Positions 1 to 12,300 of a stretch of 64,000 nt of DNA are shown here, piece after piece. Source of the stretch: Liolophura sinensis (Eukaryota; Mollusca; Polyplacophora; Chitonida; Chitonidae); assembly GCF_032854445.1 (NCBI RefSeq), contig NC_088304.1, positions 25,307,704-25,371,703 of the forward strand. The letters are read 5' to 3'. Both the position numbers and the translations under genes were made by a program. The notes beneath the pieces were generated by a model. It was given only the letters and a program-made list of their open reading frames with translations, did not search any database and was not told the DNA's origin. The stretch's first letter is position 1. Every line of letters begins with the position of its first letter.

Positions 1-297
1 ATGCAACCTCCAGACACTAAGAGCTAATTGGTGTCCAACTAACCCAACCATCCCAAGTACATGGATTTCCATCTCTACTCTGTTTAATGTTTCAATTATA
101 CTTGCTTGCAAAAAATCACTAAAAATTGACGAAACCATAAAAATTGTAAAACATATAATTTGAGAGTTTCAGTTTCTTTTATTTATCATAATTGTGATTT
201 GAAAATTTGATAAGCAACTACTTCTATGCAAGTAGTTCGTGAGCTAAAAAACTGAAATTCCTGACATATTTTCCTTTGCATGTTACACACCTGATAG

Positions 298-373
298 CAA
301 GGTAGACAAGTGGACCAAATCGTTATCGTATTTGATTTAGAAAAGTTTGGAAGAAGACATTTATGGAAACCAG
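298..373 (+). other. Alternative exon copy A of SEC14-like gene 1
   Basis: A 76-nt exon encoding [16 protein letters not shown] and on to HLWKPG, preceded by acceptor ..ctgatag and followed by donor ccag|gtaggg. It has the same length and phase as the homologous exon of gene 2 (62835-62910). It encodes a beta strand and following loop of the CRAL-TRIO lipid pocket. A second copy lies 150 bp downstream. Confidence 0.85.
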
Positions 374-3300
374 GTAGGGATATAAAACGTGTGCACCCTA
401 TTGCTGACATATTTCTTCTTTGTGTTTTACTCACACCTGGCTGGCAGCAAGGTAGACCAGTGGACCAGATCACATGCTTATTTGATTTAGAAAACTTTGG
501 AAGAAGACATTTATGGAAACCAGGTACATATGAAAACTTCTGCAGAAAATATCTCAAATGTTTGTGAAATGTCCACATTTGGAGGATATACAGAAACATA
601 TGGAATGCCTATTGTGTAGAGTGTATAGGCAGAAGACCTGGCTTCATTACTGCGATGGGAATTGTCTGAGGTTTAAAAGTTAGCAGTGTTGTTACAGTTA
701 GATTAAGTTTGACCTGTATGGTTGTCTGGACACCATATCCTCAGCATGGCGTTCCAGTGAGGCGTCACGGTTTTATTCACCTGTATTGTAAGGAATCATT
801 CAGTAAACTGGAACACTCAGTACAGTGTATTCACTTACGAATAAGAGTGTGTTTATCATTTTTTTTTTGCCTCTGCTACCGGAACATAAGCTAATGAAAA
901 GGAGACCCATCGCATGTGCCCCTGTTTTGTGATATATTGGGTTTTTCATGTCATCACTGCTTGATGTGAAGTTTGTATGTTATCCATTCAGCCGTAACTG
1001 GCATATATGTGCTCCTTGAGGTTCTGAAAACACTTGTTGACCTGGTCCTCCTCTAGTACCTCGACCACAGTAAGCTGTGAAGCATTGTACATGTCAGTGA
1101 CCTACATGTATATGGATTCTTCAACATGGACAAAATGCCACTCATGTGAAAAAATAACCAGTTTCTACTGTTAAGGTTATAAAGTGTAATTCCCTAATGT
1201 TTGGCATGCAGAAATGCACTTTCTGATGATTGAGTTCTTGTGATAAGAAATTAATAAAACTTCACAAAAAAACTCTTACTTGACCCCATAAGATGAATGA
1301 ATCAATCAGAATCAAGCAAAATGTGTTTGCTTGAAAAATGCGAAATTTTAGGTAAAATACAATGTATGCAGCCTACACGTAGTCTTCTCATTCATGTGCT
1401 CTCAAGAATCTCATTGTAAATTGACTCTGTACTAACCCTTCAGCCTTTTCACCTGTCACTAATGACACGTACATCTTTTACTGCATTTGCACAAATAATC
1501 GGCGCACTTTTTTTATCAACATTTTGTTGCCCTAAAAATGCCTTACACCAGTTACATGCAGATTCCTGAATTCTCCATCTACAGTATTTCACCATAAGTT
1601 TGGTAACTGTGTAAAAATGTTCTTTCAGGAACACAAAAACACTTTAAAATGATACTTTTGATTCCACACTTAAATTTTTCTTTAAAGATATTTGGAGAGA
1701 CTTCAAAAAAATCTTGTAAGTGTCCCTACAATTTGGGTGAATCGGTGAAAATCAAGCGAAATGTGTCACTTGAAAAATGCTAAGCTTCAGGTGAAACACA
1801 TTTCAGGTATCAAGTTTTTGAACAGTGAGGGACAGATCACTGCGCAAGACAAACCAGATACATGTTGTTAGTCAAAGAAAACCATTAATAAATGGATTTT
1901 ATTTCCTGGTGAGCCCACTGTGGCCTTATGGCTTTCACACCTCGGGGCTCATTCCACTGGTGTCCAGAGATATCTCAGTCGGCACAGGGAAAGCCAAATC
2001 CCCACAACCTATATGGTACAACTAAATATTTTCCTGGAATTTCTCTTATTTGTTAACAATTATGTGACTATAGAAAGTTACACTTGAGAATACAGTGACA
2101 GAAATATACTCATTTCTCAACCTTTTCGCAATTAAAAGAGCAACTTTTAGTGCAATTTATGCAAATTTTAAATTTGATTTTTGAGACAAAGCTACTTTGG
2201 GCTTCACAAAAAGTATAATTTTTTCGGTCTTTGCAGAATAAAGCCTTCAGAATATGCTTGAGTAAAAACATTGCAAACATGCGAAAAGCTTGAAGAATTA
2301 CAGTACCTGTACTTTGTGCAAGATCGGTCTCCTTATCTTAAACGATTATTTGAATTTAGGTTATCTTATCTCTTTTGTCTGTTTGTTCAGTTAACAATCA
2401 GGTTGATCTTTGTACAGCTTGAAAGTAATCCTATCTCTTTTTTGCAGCTTTTAACCTTAGGTACTGTATATATCATTCTGGATCTCCTGTGTTTCGGCTC
2501 CGAATCCAGATGAGTTTTATCTCCCCTACTTATAGAGACTGAGCTAACTTGGTTCCTCAGTCTGAGAGTTTTAGATGAATTATGATGTATACCCTATAAC
2601 GATTAAAGTGGTTTTCTTTTGATAATTAGGACACTTGCATAAATGGTTTGTTTAAAGCAGACTCTTCTTGGTCAGCAGTGCATGTAGGTTGTTAATAAGC
2701 TGTCTTCTGTAGGCTGTAGTGGCAATAATGGGTCAGCAGTGCTTTTAGGGTGTTTTTAGGGAGTCTTCTGTAGGCTGTGGTGGCAATAATGGATCAGCAG
2801 TGCATGTAGGTTGTTTATAGGCTGTCTTCTGTAGGCTGTAGTGGCAATAATGGGTCAGCAGTGCAACCAGGTTGTTTATAGGCTGTCTTCTGTTGGCTGC
2901 AGTGGCAATAATGGGTCAGCAGTACACATAGGTTGTTTATACATGTAGGTTGTCTTCTGTAGGCTGTGGTGGCAATAATGGGTCAGCAGTGCTTTTAGGG
3001 TGTTTTTAGGGGAGTCTTCTGTAGGCTGTGGTGGCAATAATGGATCAGCAGTGCACGTAGGTTGTTTATAGGCTGTCTTCTGTAGGCTGTGGTGGCAATA
3101 ATGGATCAGCAGTGCACGTAGGTTGTTCATAAGCTGTCTTCTGTAGGCTGCGGTGGCAATAATGGGTCAGCAGTGCAACCAGGTTGTTTATAGGCTGTCT
3201 TCTGTTGGCTGCGGTGGCAATAATGGGTCAGCAGTACACATAGGTTGTTTATACATGTAGGTTGTCTTCTGTAGGCTGTGGTGGCAATAATGGATCAGCA

Positions 3301-6300
3301 GTGCTTTTAGGGTGTTTTTAGGGGAGTGTTCTGTAGGCTGTGGTGGCAATAATGGATCAGCAGCGCTTTTAGGGTGTTTTTAGGGAGTCTTCTGTAGGCT
3401 GTGGTGGCGATAATGGATCAGCAGTGCTTGTAGGCTGTCTTCTGTAGGCTGTGGTGGCAATAATGGGTCAGCATTGCTTTTAGGGTGTTTTTAGGGAGTT
3501 GTTTGTAGGCTGTGGTGGCAATAATGGGTCAGCAATGCTTGGAGGGTGTTTTTAGGGAGTCTTCTGTAGGCTGTGGTGGCAATAATGGGTCAGCACTGCT
3601 TGGAGGGTGTTTTTAGGCTGTCTTCTGTAGTTAGTGGTGGCAATAATGGGTCAGCAGTGCTTGTAGGTGTTATTAGGCAGTCTTCTGTAGGCTGTGGTGG
3701 CGATAATGGGTCAGCAGTGCTCATAGGGATTTTTTAGTCAGTCTTCTGTAAGCTCTGGTGGCAAGAATGGGTCAGCAGCACTTGGAGGATGTTTTTAGGC
3801 AGCCTTCTGTAGGCTGTGATGGCAATAATGGGTTAGCAGTGCTTGGAGGGTGTTTTTAGGCAGTCTTACAGGAAGTACCATCCACCAGTATCACATACAT
3901 ATTGAGCTGGGTCTGTGAGGGAAGTGGAAAAGTTTATCTGTTACTTGCCAGATTGCTGTGGTTTACTCCCTGCTGTATGATTTCCTTTCGGCTGTGTAGT
4001 TTTCTTCATGTAATGACTCTAGCCGTTGTCTTGCATGTGATGAAGTTTTGTTTATTGAATAGTTTTAAACCCCAGTGAAATACTGTTTTAGCTCTGTAGC
4101 TCTGTACTACTGTAACATACATTTTCCTAGTAGGTTATCATCTTACCTTCCTAGCTAACCTGAACGCACCCTTGCACCCTTGTTTTCCTTCCATCCATGA
4201 CCCCATGTTTCCCTTCCACCCATGACATCTTGTTTCCCTTCCATCCGTTGCCCCTTGTTTCTCTTCCACCCATGACCCCTTTTTTCCCTTCCACCCATGA
4301 CCCCTTGTTTCCCTTCCACCCATTGCCCCTTGTTTCCCTTCCACCCATGACCCCTTGTTTCCCTTCCACCCGTTGCCCCTTGTTTCCCTTCCACCCATGA
4401 CCCCTTGTTTCCCTTCCGCCCAAGGTCCCTTGTTTCCCTTCCACCCATGACCCCTTGTTTCTCTTCCACCCATTGCCCCTTGTTTTCCTTCTGCCCATGG
4501 TCCCTTGTTTCCCTTCCACCCATTGCCCCTTGTTTCCCTTCCACCCATGACCCTCACATCCATTTTATGTATCAACAATTCTTGGGTATGTTGCCAATTC
4601 ACATATTTAGACAAAATGAATCTGTATGCAGTTCACTTGCCTCCAGTAATGCTGTTATGTCTATTTTCCTTTTTAGCACTAAAGGCTGAAATATTGTGGA
4701 AGAGGTGTTAAACCACAATCATTTACTCATTTGTCCAGCTTATGCTGGCTTCCTCTGTGGCTGCACATGGGAAGGTCTCTATGGAACATGCGAATGGTTT
4801 CCGCCTACCATAAATGTTGGCAGATGTCATGTAAGTGCATGAAATATTCTGGAGTGTGACATAAAACGCTAGTCAAATAAATAAATAAATTCATTTATTC
4901 TCTGTCTGCCCCTCCCCCCCACCACAGGCGCCGACCTCTTCTGTGAGATGGTGGAGCTGTTCGAGGACCATTACCCAGAAACTCAGAAAACATGCTTTGT
5001 CATAAACGGTATGTACATAATAATACCTCTATTTATTGAAGGTAGCTTGGTCAGCTTACAATGGAACTATTCTTCCTCAAGGTCTTCCCAGTGAAAACAA
5101 ATATATATATGACACTTGTACTTCAGAGTCCAGATAAAGCATCGTGTAGTTTGAAAAGTGCAGCTACATACGTTCCTACCTACCAAAAACCACAATGCAA
5201 CCAATAAGTGCTGTCCCCACAACTGCCTCAACCAGCCGGAGAAATAGGGTAGTGGGGAGACGGCCAGTTATTGACACCTTTCTGCCCCTCCTGCTGGCTG
5301 GAACCCTCTAAACACATTTAGAGAACAAATCAAGTGAGTGGGAGATGGCCAGTTGTGTGGTTGTCGTGGGTTGTAAAAGCATAACTTTTTCTCTTTTTGT
5401 CATGCTAAGATGCTGTTTTTGGCAGGCAAAATTGTGGACATTGAGAAAATCGAAAACGCCACCATTGTTATCAATTTTAACGTGCCAGGTGTGATTTAAG
5501 CGATCTTTAGCTGTATATGTGGGGTGCAGTTGACGTGACATCAATGTTTCTGGTGGCTCTAACATGCTGCATACCATTGCCGTGTAAGAATTTTTTATTA
5601 ATAGATAATTTTATGTTTACAGTGTAAATATGTGGGCGAGGGAATTATCATAGCTCATAGCTAACATGACTACAGCTGATTTACTCGACATTGCCAGCTA
5701 TTTCAAGCACACATACAGAAAGATGTCATTGTAGAACACATGTTTTAGTTGGAATGCTTGATTTCATGTGTCCAGTGAAATGTTTTAATATGCCATCTGT
5801 TCAAATATGTGTAGGCATTATTTATATTACAATAACGTTACAATATTATTTATTGATAGCCTGACCATTGTATGTAAGGATGACTGTCAAGGTAACATGT
5901 GGGGTTTAACTGTTATGGGTATACAGTGCATGTACACCTATCACATCTGAGGTACAACATTCAGTGTACAACCTATCACATCTGAGGTACAACATTCAGT
6001 GTACAACCTATCACATCTGAGGTACAACATTCAGTGTACAACCTATCACATCTGAGGTACCACATTCAGTGTACAATCTATCACATCTGAGGTACAACAT
6101 TCAGTATACAACCTATCACATCTGAGGTACAACGTTCAGTGTACAACCTATGACATCTGAGGTACAACATTCAGTGTACAACCTATGACATCTGAGGTAC
6201 AACATTCGGTGTACAACCTATCACATCTGAGGTACAACATTCAGTGTACAACCTATCACATCTGAGGTACAAAATTCAGTGTACAACCTATCACATCCGA

Positions 6301-9300
6301 GGTACAACATTCAGTGTACAACCTATCACATCTGAGGTACAACATTCAGTGAACAACCTATCACATCTGAGGTACAACAGTCAGTGTACAACCTATCGCA
6401 TCTGAGGTACAACAGTCAGTGTACAACCTATCACATCTGAGGTGCAACATTCAGTGTACAACCTATCACATCTGAGGTGCAACATTCAGTGTACAACCTA
6501 TCACATCTGAGGTGCAACATTCAGTGTACAACCTATCACATCTGAGGTACAACATTCAGTGTACAATCTATCACATGTGAGGTACAACATTCAGTAAACA
6601 ATCTATCACATCTGAGGTACAACATTCAGTGTACAACCTATCACATCTGAGGTACAACATTCAGTGTACAACACTCAGTGTATAACCTTCAGTGTACAGC
6701 ATTCAGTGTATAACCTTCAGGGTACAGCATTCAGTGAAAAACATTCAGTGTACAACAGTCAGTGTAAAACACTCCTTCAGGGTACAACTTTCAAGGTACA
6801 GCATTCAGTGTACAACATTCAGTGTACAACCTTCAGGGTACGACTTGCAAGGTTCAAAATTTAGTGTACAAGATTCAGTGTGCAACAACATACAACCTAT
6901 ATACCATCAATTCAGTGTTCAACCATCAGTGTACAACATTCAACGCACAACACTCTGGGTGGGAAGATTTAGTGTACAAAATAGAGCGTACAACCTTTGT
7001 ACAAGATTCACATATTGTCTGGGCTCTCTACCATTCCTTCCATGCACATATGAACACAGACATGTACAGCCAGTTGTGCCAAGCTTGTATAGGCTTGCAG
7101 GGGCCCTCACTCATGTCACTGGCTCAATTGGCCAATTCATTTTGCATATGAAACATTTCTGGCTATGGGTTTGAACTCAAATCCGACAAAAAATATGCTT
7201 GTACAAATAAATGTAATTATGTACATACCTTTATATCACCAAGTTTAACATCTCTTGCTTTGCAGCACCAACCATTTTCCCGGTAGTATACAACATTGTA
7301 AAGCCATTTCTAAATGAGGGAACAGCAAAAAAGGTCCATGTTTTGGGAAGTAAGTGGTTTTAACTTATTATTCTGGCTGATTTTTAAAAGCAGTGTTGCC
7401 CCAAACTTGAATCCGTAGGACTTGTATGTGACTACATGGGGTAGTATTGGACGAAAAATGTTGAAAACTGAAAAATGAGATTTCGTCCAAAACACCAAAT
7501 TAAACTGAATTAATTTGGTTATGGTAGAGGTATAAACAAGCACCTGTATGAAAATATTGTTTTATATGAATCACAAATAATTCTAGAGCCTATCATTTAG
7601 CTGCAACAAATAAATCATGCTACTGTGTTCTAACTGTGCAGAAATGCTCTGATGGTTTCAGGCAACTATAAAGATGTGCTAAAGAAGTACATAGATGCAG
7701 ACCAGCTTCCTATTCACTGGGGAGGAACGGCATGCGATGACAACGGGGATCCGAAATGTTCCTCTAAGGTATGTGTTGAGCGGGGGTGTATGTTTCCCTG
7801 TGGAGCTATCATACAATCCTTAATGATAAAATGTAGAATCTCTCACCCTCACTACTTGTGGGGCCTCAGCAACAATAAGCAGTCAAGTGTTCATTGAAGT
7901 CAGTTATCTTCCACCAGTGTTGTGTGCACGTCTGTACATCTCATGTGGGAAAGCTCATCAGTAACTTACCTATGGCTAGGTGTTTTCCCCTGGACACTCC
8001 AGCTTTGTCCACCCATAAAACTAATCTCCATTCACATCTAGAAGTGAAAAATTCTTATATTCCTAAAGTCTTAATTTTCATTTTTAGTATGGCATTAAAC
8101 AGCAATCAAGTAAATAAATAAATATTGAAATCAGTCAGCAGGTAACCCAATGGTGAACATGTGGGGTGCTTGTGGTTTTCCCATCGTACGGTTGGCTAGT
8201 CCCCCACAATTTACCGACTGGACTATTGAGACATTTCTTGACATTTTTCCAGATCTGTTTTGGAGGCGAAGTTCCTGAGTCGTATTACCTGAAGATGCAA
8301 TCTTCTGAAAGCCTGAACTTCAAAGAGGTCCTTGTTAAACGGGGGTCAACAGTACAGCTGGATTTTGACATAAAGGTGGCTGGCAGTGGACTGCGGTAAG
8401 CCTCCATGAGCTATGGTTGTAGCCCGTTGTATCCGTTCACATATTTCTAAAAATGGGATCTGCTTTTCTGCCTGTGAAGCTATGTGTCAGTTATTCCAGT
8501 AAAAATATCTTACAACACTATAAACTCAGTCTCCTCTGTCGCTAAAACTGGTTGCTGTCTCCTATGTATAAAGGGAAAGCCCTTGAGTGTAGCATTTAAC
8601 ACCCATAAATAAATAAATGCTGAACTGTCTGTGTTCTCTGACCAGGTGGCAGTTTACCACAGAGGGATTTGATCTTGGTTTTGGTGTGTACCGCCGTACA
8701 GAGAATGGTGTTCGACAGAAGGCAGGTGACATGGAGGAAGTGATCCCGACACAGCGTGTCAACAGTCACATGGTTCCAGAGGACGGCTTCTACACCTGTA
8801 CAGAACCTGGTGTCTGTAAGTCATATGCTTTTATAAAACCTGGTGTCTGTAAATCATACACTTTTACAAAACCTGGTGTCTGTAAGTGATACACCTTACA
8901 AAAACTGGTGTCTATTTGATGTACTTTTTCAAAACCTGGCATCTGTAAGTGATACATCTTACAAAACTGGTTCCTGTAAGTTATACACCTGTACAAAAAC
9001 TGGTGTCTGTAAGACATACACCTGTACAAAGCCTGGTGACTAAGTCTTACACCTGTACAAAATGTGGTGTCTGTAAGTTACACGCCTGTACAAAAACTGG
9101 TGTCTGTTTGATATACTTTTTCAAAACCTGGCATCTGTAAGTGATACATCTTACAAAACTGGTTCCTGTAAGTTATACACCTGTACAAAAACTGGTGTCT
9201 GTAAGACATACTCCTGTACAAAGCCTGGTGACAGTCATACATCTGTACAAAATGTGGTGTCTAAGTACATGTATAAACCTGTACAAAAACTGGTGTTTGT

Positions 9301-9650
9301 AAGGTACACCTGTACAAAAAATGGTGTCTGTAAGTTATACACCTGTACAAAATGTGGTGTCTGTAATACACCTGTAACACCTGATGTTAAGTTATGCGCC
9401 TATACACCTTCACTGGCCTGACGTGTATATGTTCTTTTGTTGTTGAATGTATTTATAAATGAATTCACTGCTTCGTCTTTGTTTGGTGTTGCCAGATGTG
9501 CTTCGTTTTGACAACACGTACAGCTGGGCCAGAAGTAAGCAGGTGTTATACTCTGTGGAGGTGCTCGTACCGGATGACACAGGTGCCACCAAGGTGTGGA
9601 AGGAAGTAGGGCAAGCAGACGCAGCAATTGTCAATGGCACAGATACCTGA
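298..9650 (+). CDS. SEC14L2: SEC14-like lipid-binding protein (CRAL-TRIO + GOLD), 3' part, gene 1
   Basis: Spliced gene, 5' end outside the window. Coding exons: 298-373 or its duplicate 448-523, then 4928-5008, 7266-7349, 7662-7768, 8253-8395, 8646-8815, 9496-9650 (stop TGA 9648-9650). All junctions are GT-AG and phases agree throughout, giving 271 visible residues. The order matches vertebrate SEC14L2-type proteins: the CRAL-TRIO strand-helix segment ([20 protein letters not shown]), a segment with HYPET, the stretch [25 protein letters not shown], then WGGT and DPKCSSK closing the lipid pocket. A C-terminal GOLD domain follows ([43 protein letters not shown]). The family binds hydrophobic ligands such as tocopherol, squalene or phosphoinositides and acts in cytosolic lipid transfer; the ligand here is unknown. 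The SEC14L2 assignment is at family level, and SEC14L3 or SEC14L4 fit equally well. Confidence 0.9.
448..523 (+). other. Alternative exon copy B of SEC14-like gene 1
   Basis: The second 76-nt copy of the preceding exon, with its own acceptor (..ggctggcag) and donor (ccag|gtacat). It differs in the strand core (I-T-C-L instead of I-V-I-V), Q to P near the start and K to N after FDLE. The intron between the copies is only 74 nt. Because 76 is not a multiple of three, splicing A to B gives codons gca-agg-tag, a stop, so only one copy can be used per functional mRNA. Confidence 0.85.
2110..2300. mobile_element. MITE-like element (family shared with 57039-57220)
   Basis: The ends are imperfect inverted repeats (tcatttctcaacc / gcttgaagaatta). 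The interior, including 'gcaatttatgcaaat', 'gagacaaagctact', 'gggcttcacaaaaa' and 'gccttcagaatatgcttga', aligns to the reverse complement of 57039-57220. This is a non-autonomous DNA transposon, superfamily not determined. Confidence 0.6.
2672..3868. repeat. 61-bp minisatellite, about 19-20 copies
   Basis: Tandem units built on 'ggctgtggtggcaataatgg' followed by 'gtcagcagtgcttttaggg' and 'tgtttttagggagtcttct'. Copies vary in the middle (cttttaggg, catgtaggttg, caaccaggttg, cttggaggg), so some blocks were copied as multi-unit segments. Intronic. Open frames across it are repeat artefacts. Confidence 0.9.
4171..4552. repeat. 25-bp pyrimidine-rich minisatellite, about 15 copies
   Basis: The unit is approximately 'ccccttgtttcccttccacc' plus 'catga'. 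It is strongly strand-asymmetric (C/T on plus, G/A on minus). All three minus frames lack stops because a 25-bp unit cycles through every frame; this is not evidence of a protein. Confidence 0.9.
4736..4892 (+). mobile_element. Degenerate tRNA-SINE fragment
   Basis: Matches the main SINE family from 'atgctggcttcctct' through 'gggaaggtct' to the 3' core 'aaatattctggagtgtgac' and tail 'caaataaataaataaa', with an internal deletion. It lies just upstream of exon 4928. Confidence 0.7.
5932..6672. repeat. 35-bp minisatellite, about 21 copies
   Basis: The unit is 'acctatcacatctgaggtac' followed by 'aacattcagtgtaca'. Copies are highly uniform with single-base variants. Located in the intron between exons 4928-5008 and 7266-7349. 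Confidence 0.92.
6664..6993. repeat. Degenerate 13-15-bp repeat derived from the 35-bp array
   Basis: Continues the previous array but keeps only the 'cattcagtgtacaac' half of the unit, repeated with drift (ttcagggtacagc, ttcagtgaaaaac). This looks like an older, shorter-period expansion at the array edge. Confidence 0.8.
7925..8122 (+). mobile_element. Degenerate SINE 3' portion
   Basis: Shows the SINE order 'catgtgggaaagct', 'ccacccataaaa', 'agtatggcattaaacagcaatc' and tail 'aagtaaataaataaata', heavily diverged. It lies in an intron of SEC14-like gene 1. A shorter tail-only fragment of the same kind is at 8575-8622. Confidence 0.55.
8797..9392. repeat. Minisatellite seeded on exon end plus 5' splice site (gene 1)
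   Basis: About 16 units of 30-40 bp with the core 'acctgtacaaaaactggtgt' + 'ctgtaagt'. The first unit is the coding end of exon 8646-8815 (..tgtacagaacctggtgtct|gtaagt). Many intronic copies keep an intact donor-like ctgtaagt. The array runs to within about 100 bp of the last exon. Confidence 0.88.
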
Positions 9651-9837
9651 CAGCCACAAAATTTTAGGAGATCAAGATAATATTTCAGATATTATGATCC
9701 TTTGTGTGGAGTGATTGAGTGATTGAGTGTTGATATTGATATGATCATGTACGTTATTATGGGGACAAAGAATTGTTTATTCCATGACGCAGCAAAGCTC
9801 TGAGTTATAAGGCAAGTCATATCTTCCTATAGTGACC

Positions 9838-10204
9838 AGGCTGTCGTGGGCTGACCTCTGTTGGCCCACATGACCGTATATGTTTAGTTGTCAAGTCTAT
9901 GTCATAGCTGACTTCTGTTGGTCCATATGACCATATATATGTGGTTGACTTGTCATGTTGACCATAAGAAATGACCAAGTTGTAAAGTCTTTGTCATAGC
10001 TGACTTCTGTTGGTCCATATGACCGTATATATGTGGTTGACTTGTCATGTTGACCATAAGAAATGACCAAGTTGTAAAGTCTTTGTCATGGCTGACTTCT
10101 GTTGGTCCATATGACCTTATATATGTGGTTGACTTGTCATGTTGACCATAAGAAATGACCAAGTTGTAAAGTCTTTGTCATGGCTGACTTCTGTTGGCCC
10201 ATAT
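9838..10204. repeat. 92-bp tandem repeat, about 4 copies
   Basis: Unit includes 'ttgtaaagtctttgtcatag', 'ctgacttctgttggtccata', 'tgaccgtatatatgtggttg' and 'catgttgaccataagaaatg'. The three central copies are nearly identical and the first is diverged. It starts about 190 bp past the stop of SEC14-like gene 1, so it may lie in its 3' UTR. Confidence 0.88.
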
Positions 10205-12261
10205 GTGGCTGTATATTAGTTCAGTTATAATGTAATATTACCGAGTTGTCATATCTGTATACAGCTACATGATGTTGTGGATGGCTGATATATTGGGTTG
10301 GATGGTTGATTTTTCATATCGACTATTACAAAGACCAAGTTATCTTGTAAGTCGTCGTCGTGTCGATCAGTGTAAGGGAATTTATGCTAATCATGGAATG
10401 TTTTACTTAAGTATAAAAATATAAATAAATAAAAAAAGAAAATCCATGTTTTGTAAAGCACTTGACATGGCTTTTGACTTACCTCTTGAATTGGCGCTTC
10501 AACACGGCGGAATCTTATAGTTTCCTTCCACCTGTACACTGTACAGTTGCAACTAATATTGCCTGTAGAACAGTGCAGAATTTATTTTGTTCACTGTGAG
10601 GTAGATTTCTATCGGAACGGGAGTCATCAGCCGTCATGGAAGAAGAAATGTTTTAAGAGAGTGTCAGGAAAACAAAAGTATATCAGCACTCATCAGGCTT
10701 CTCCACACGTAGTTTCTGACAAAGTGTCAAGAGCTGGATTTGAACCCCTGATTATCTGATTGATGGATTATATCAATTACACAAAGGGCAATTTTGACTT
10801 CGAACAATAACACCTAGAATCATTCCGTGCAATGTTATCTGTCTTGTATTGAGTATATTTTTTACAAGTATTGATTGATTTTATTTTTTCACATTTTCCG
10901 GTTTTAACTTACCTGTAGCCTTGAACAGTGAGTTGCGCTAATGGTATTACAAACCATTTCTAAGGTTTTGATATAATTATTATTGGTGAGCATTATTTTT
11001 TTTTAACTACAAATCCACCGGGATGCATGAAGTCAAAGGGTTTTGCATTCCTGAAAAGATTGTATGTGGTCTTACAAGAAGTCTGTGTGCTATCAGCTGC
11101 TGCTTTTGTAACTGGTGAAGCTTAGTGGAAAATATCAACATGGGATTTAAGTTAAAGACTTCATTACCTTACATCTAGTGTATATTCTACACAGTTGAAA
11201 CAAATGTTTTGAATCTGTATTTTCATCCAGGGAGAAAATTAAGTAGATATGTTGATCTTGTTTATGTTCAACACAGTTTAAAAAAATTTTTTATTCTAGA
11301 TTTTGAACCACAGAGAAAATGTTCATCTACATCTAGCTCAGTCACATTTGGAATAAGATCATATTCCACAGGTTGATGTGTAGATATACATGAAATGTTA
11401 GTGTGCACATGCATTTAACAGGAAGAAAAACAAAAATTCAAATAAGGGTCATCAGAATGACCGTGGAAACCATGTCTAAAAACATGTATGAATTCACAGT
11501 ACCATATTCAGATTGTAAGGTGGGTGTTATGGGCCATACTAGTATTTGATTTCATTAGTGTGTATAGATATTTCAAGAAAGGCATCTAAAGAAATTCTGT
11601 GTCTGAGTATAGTCACTAGATACAGTGTAATGATCCTGCTGTATTACTGAGATAATGGATTATATATGTATAGAAGTTACAAAGTATGTGTATGCCAGTT
11701 TTGTTTTGAGAAAATAATATGAACAGGAGTCAAAAAAATGCTGAAAATATTTTTTATATGAAGCTCATAAAGTATTTAGAATGAAATAAAAAATTAATTC
11801 ATTAAGAGTGATTAAAATCATACATGTATACTGACATGTGGCATTGAGTCAAGTCCATGTTACTTTGACACCATCAGTGTACAAGTGATATCAAGCATTA
11901 GACTACATGAAGTATTGCCAGTTATAGTCAAATGCCTCTTTATTAGTCTCAGTGGAGGTAAGTTTTGATTAATATGTGATGTATACAACAAAACCTCAGT
12001 GTTATGTTTTTTGTGTAATTTGTGTGGGTGGGGGGTGCCCTGGATATTTGATCATCTGTCTTTCAGAATTTGCAGTGTTACCTCTTGCCAATAATGTTGG
12101 ACTATGTTTTTTCAGTACTTGTTTTGAAAATACTATTTATGAATTTCTTCACTTTAAATACTTTTGTCAGAATTATTTAGAAAATAGAAGTGAACAAAAT
12201 ATTTTGTTGATACATGTAATGTGATATGACAAACATAAATTTTCTGCCTGATTGACTTCAG

Positions 12262-12263
<2 letters not shown>

Positions 12264-12299
<36 letters not shown>
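12264..12299. repeat. (AT)n microsatellite
   Basis: About 17 uninterrupted AT dinucleotides in intergenic DNA. Confidence 0.95.

Positions 12300-12300
<1 letters not shown>

Larger units (their letters stand above)
524..4927 (+). other. Intron of SEC14-like gene 1 (repeat-rich)
   Basis: A 4.4-kb intron between the duplicated exon and exon 4928-5008. It holds a MITE-like element (2110-2300), a 61-bp minisatellite (2672-3868), a 25-bp minisatellite (4171-4552) and a degenerate SINE (4736-4892). Two related ~65-bp stretches at 1300-1365 and 1742-1805 (shared core 'atgtg..cttgaaaaatgc') are a small dispersed repeat. No further coding exon was recognised, and the protein alignment does not need one. 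Confidence 0.6.

Noticed and set aside
2876-3130. Minus-strand ORF with repeated [10 protein letters not shown]
   Set aside because: Translation of the 61-bp minisatellite; intronic and broken by unit-length variation.
4138-4614. Three long overlapping minus-strand ORFs of [15 protein letters not shown]-type repeats
   Set aside because: A 25-bp minisatellite without stops on the minus strand is open in every frame. There is no splice context or non-repeat sequence, and it lies inside an intron of a plus-strand gene.
6664-7174. Plus-strand ORFs of up to 160 codons over the 13-15-bp repeat
   Set aside because: The translation is the repeat read in three frames. It lies in an intron with phase-consistent exons on both sides.
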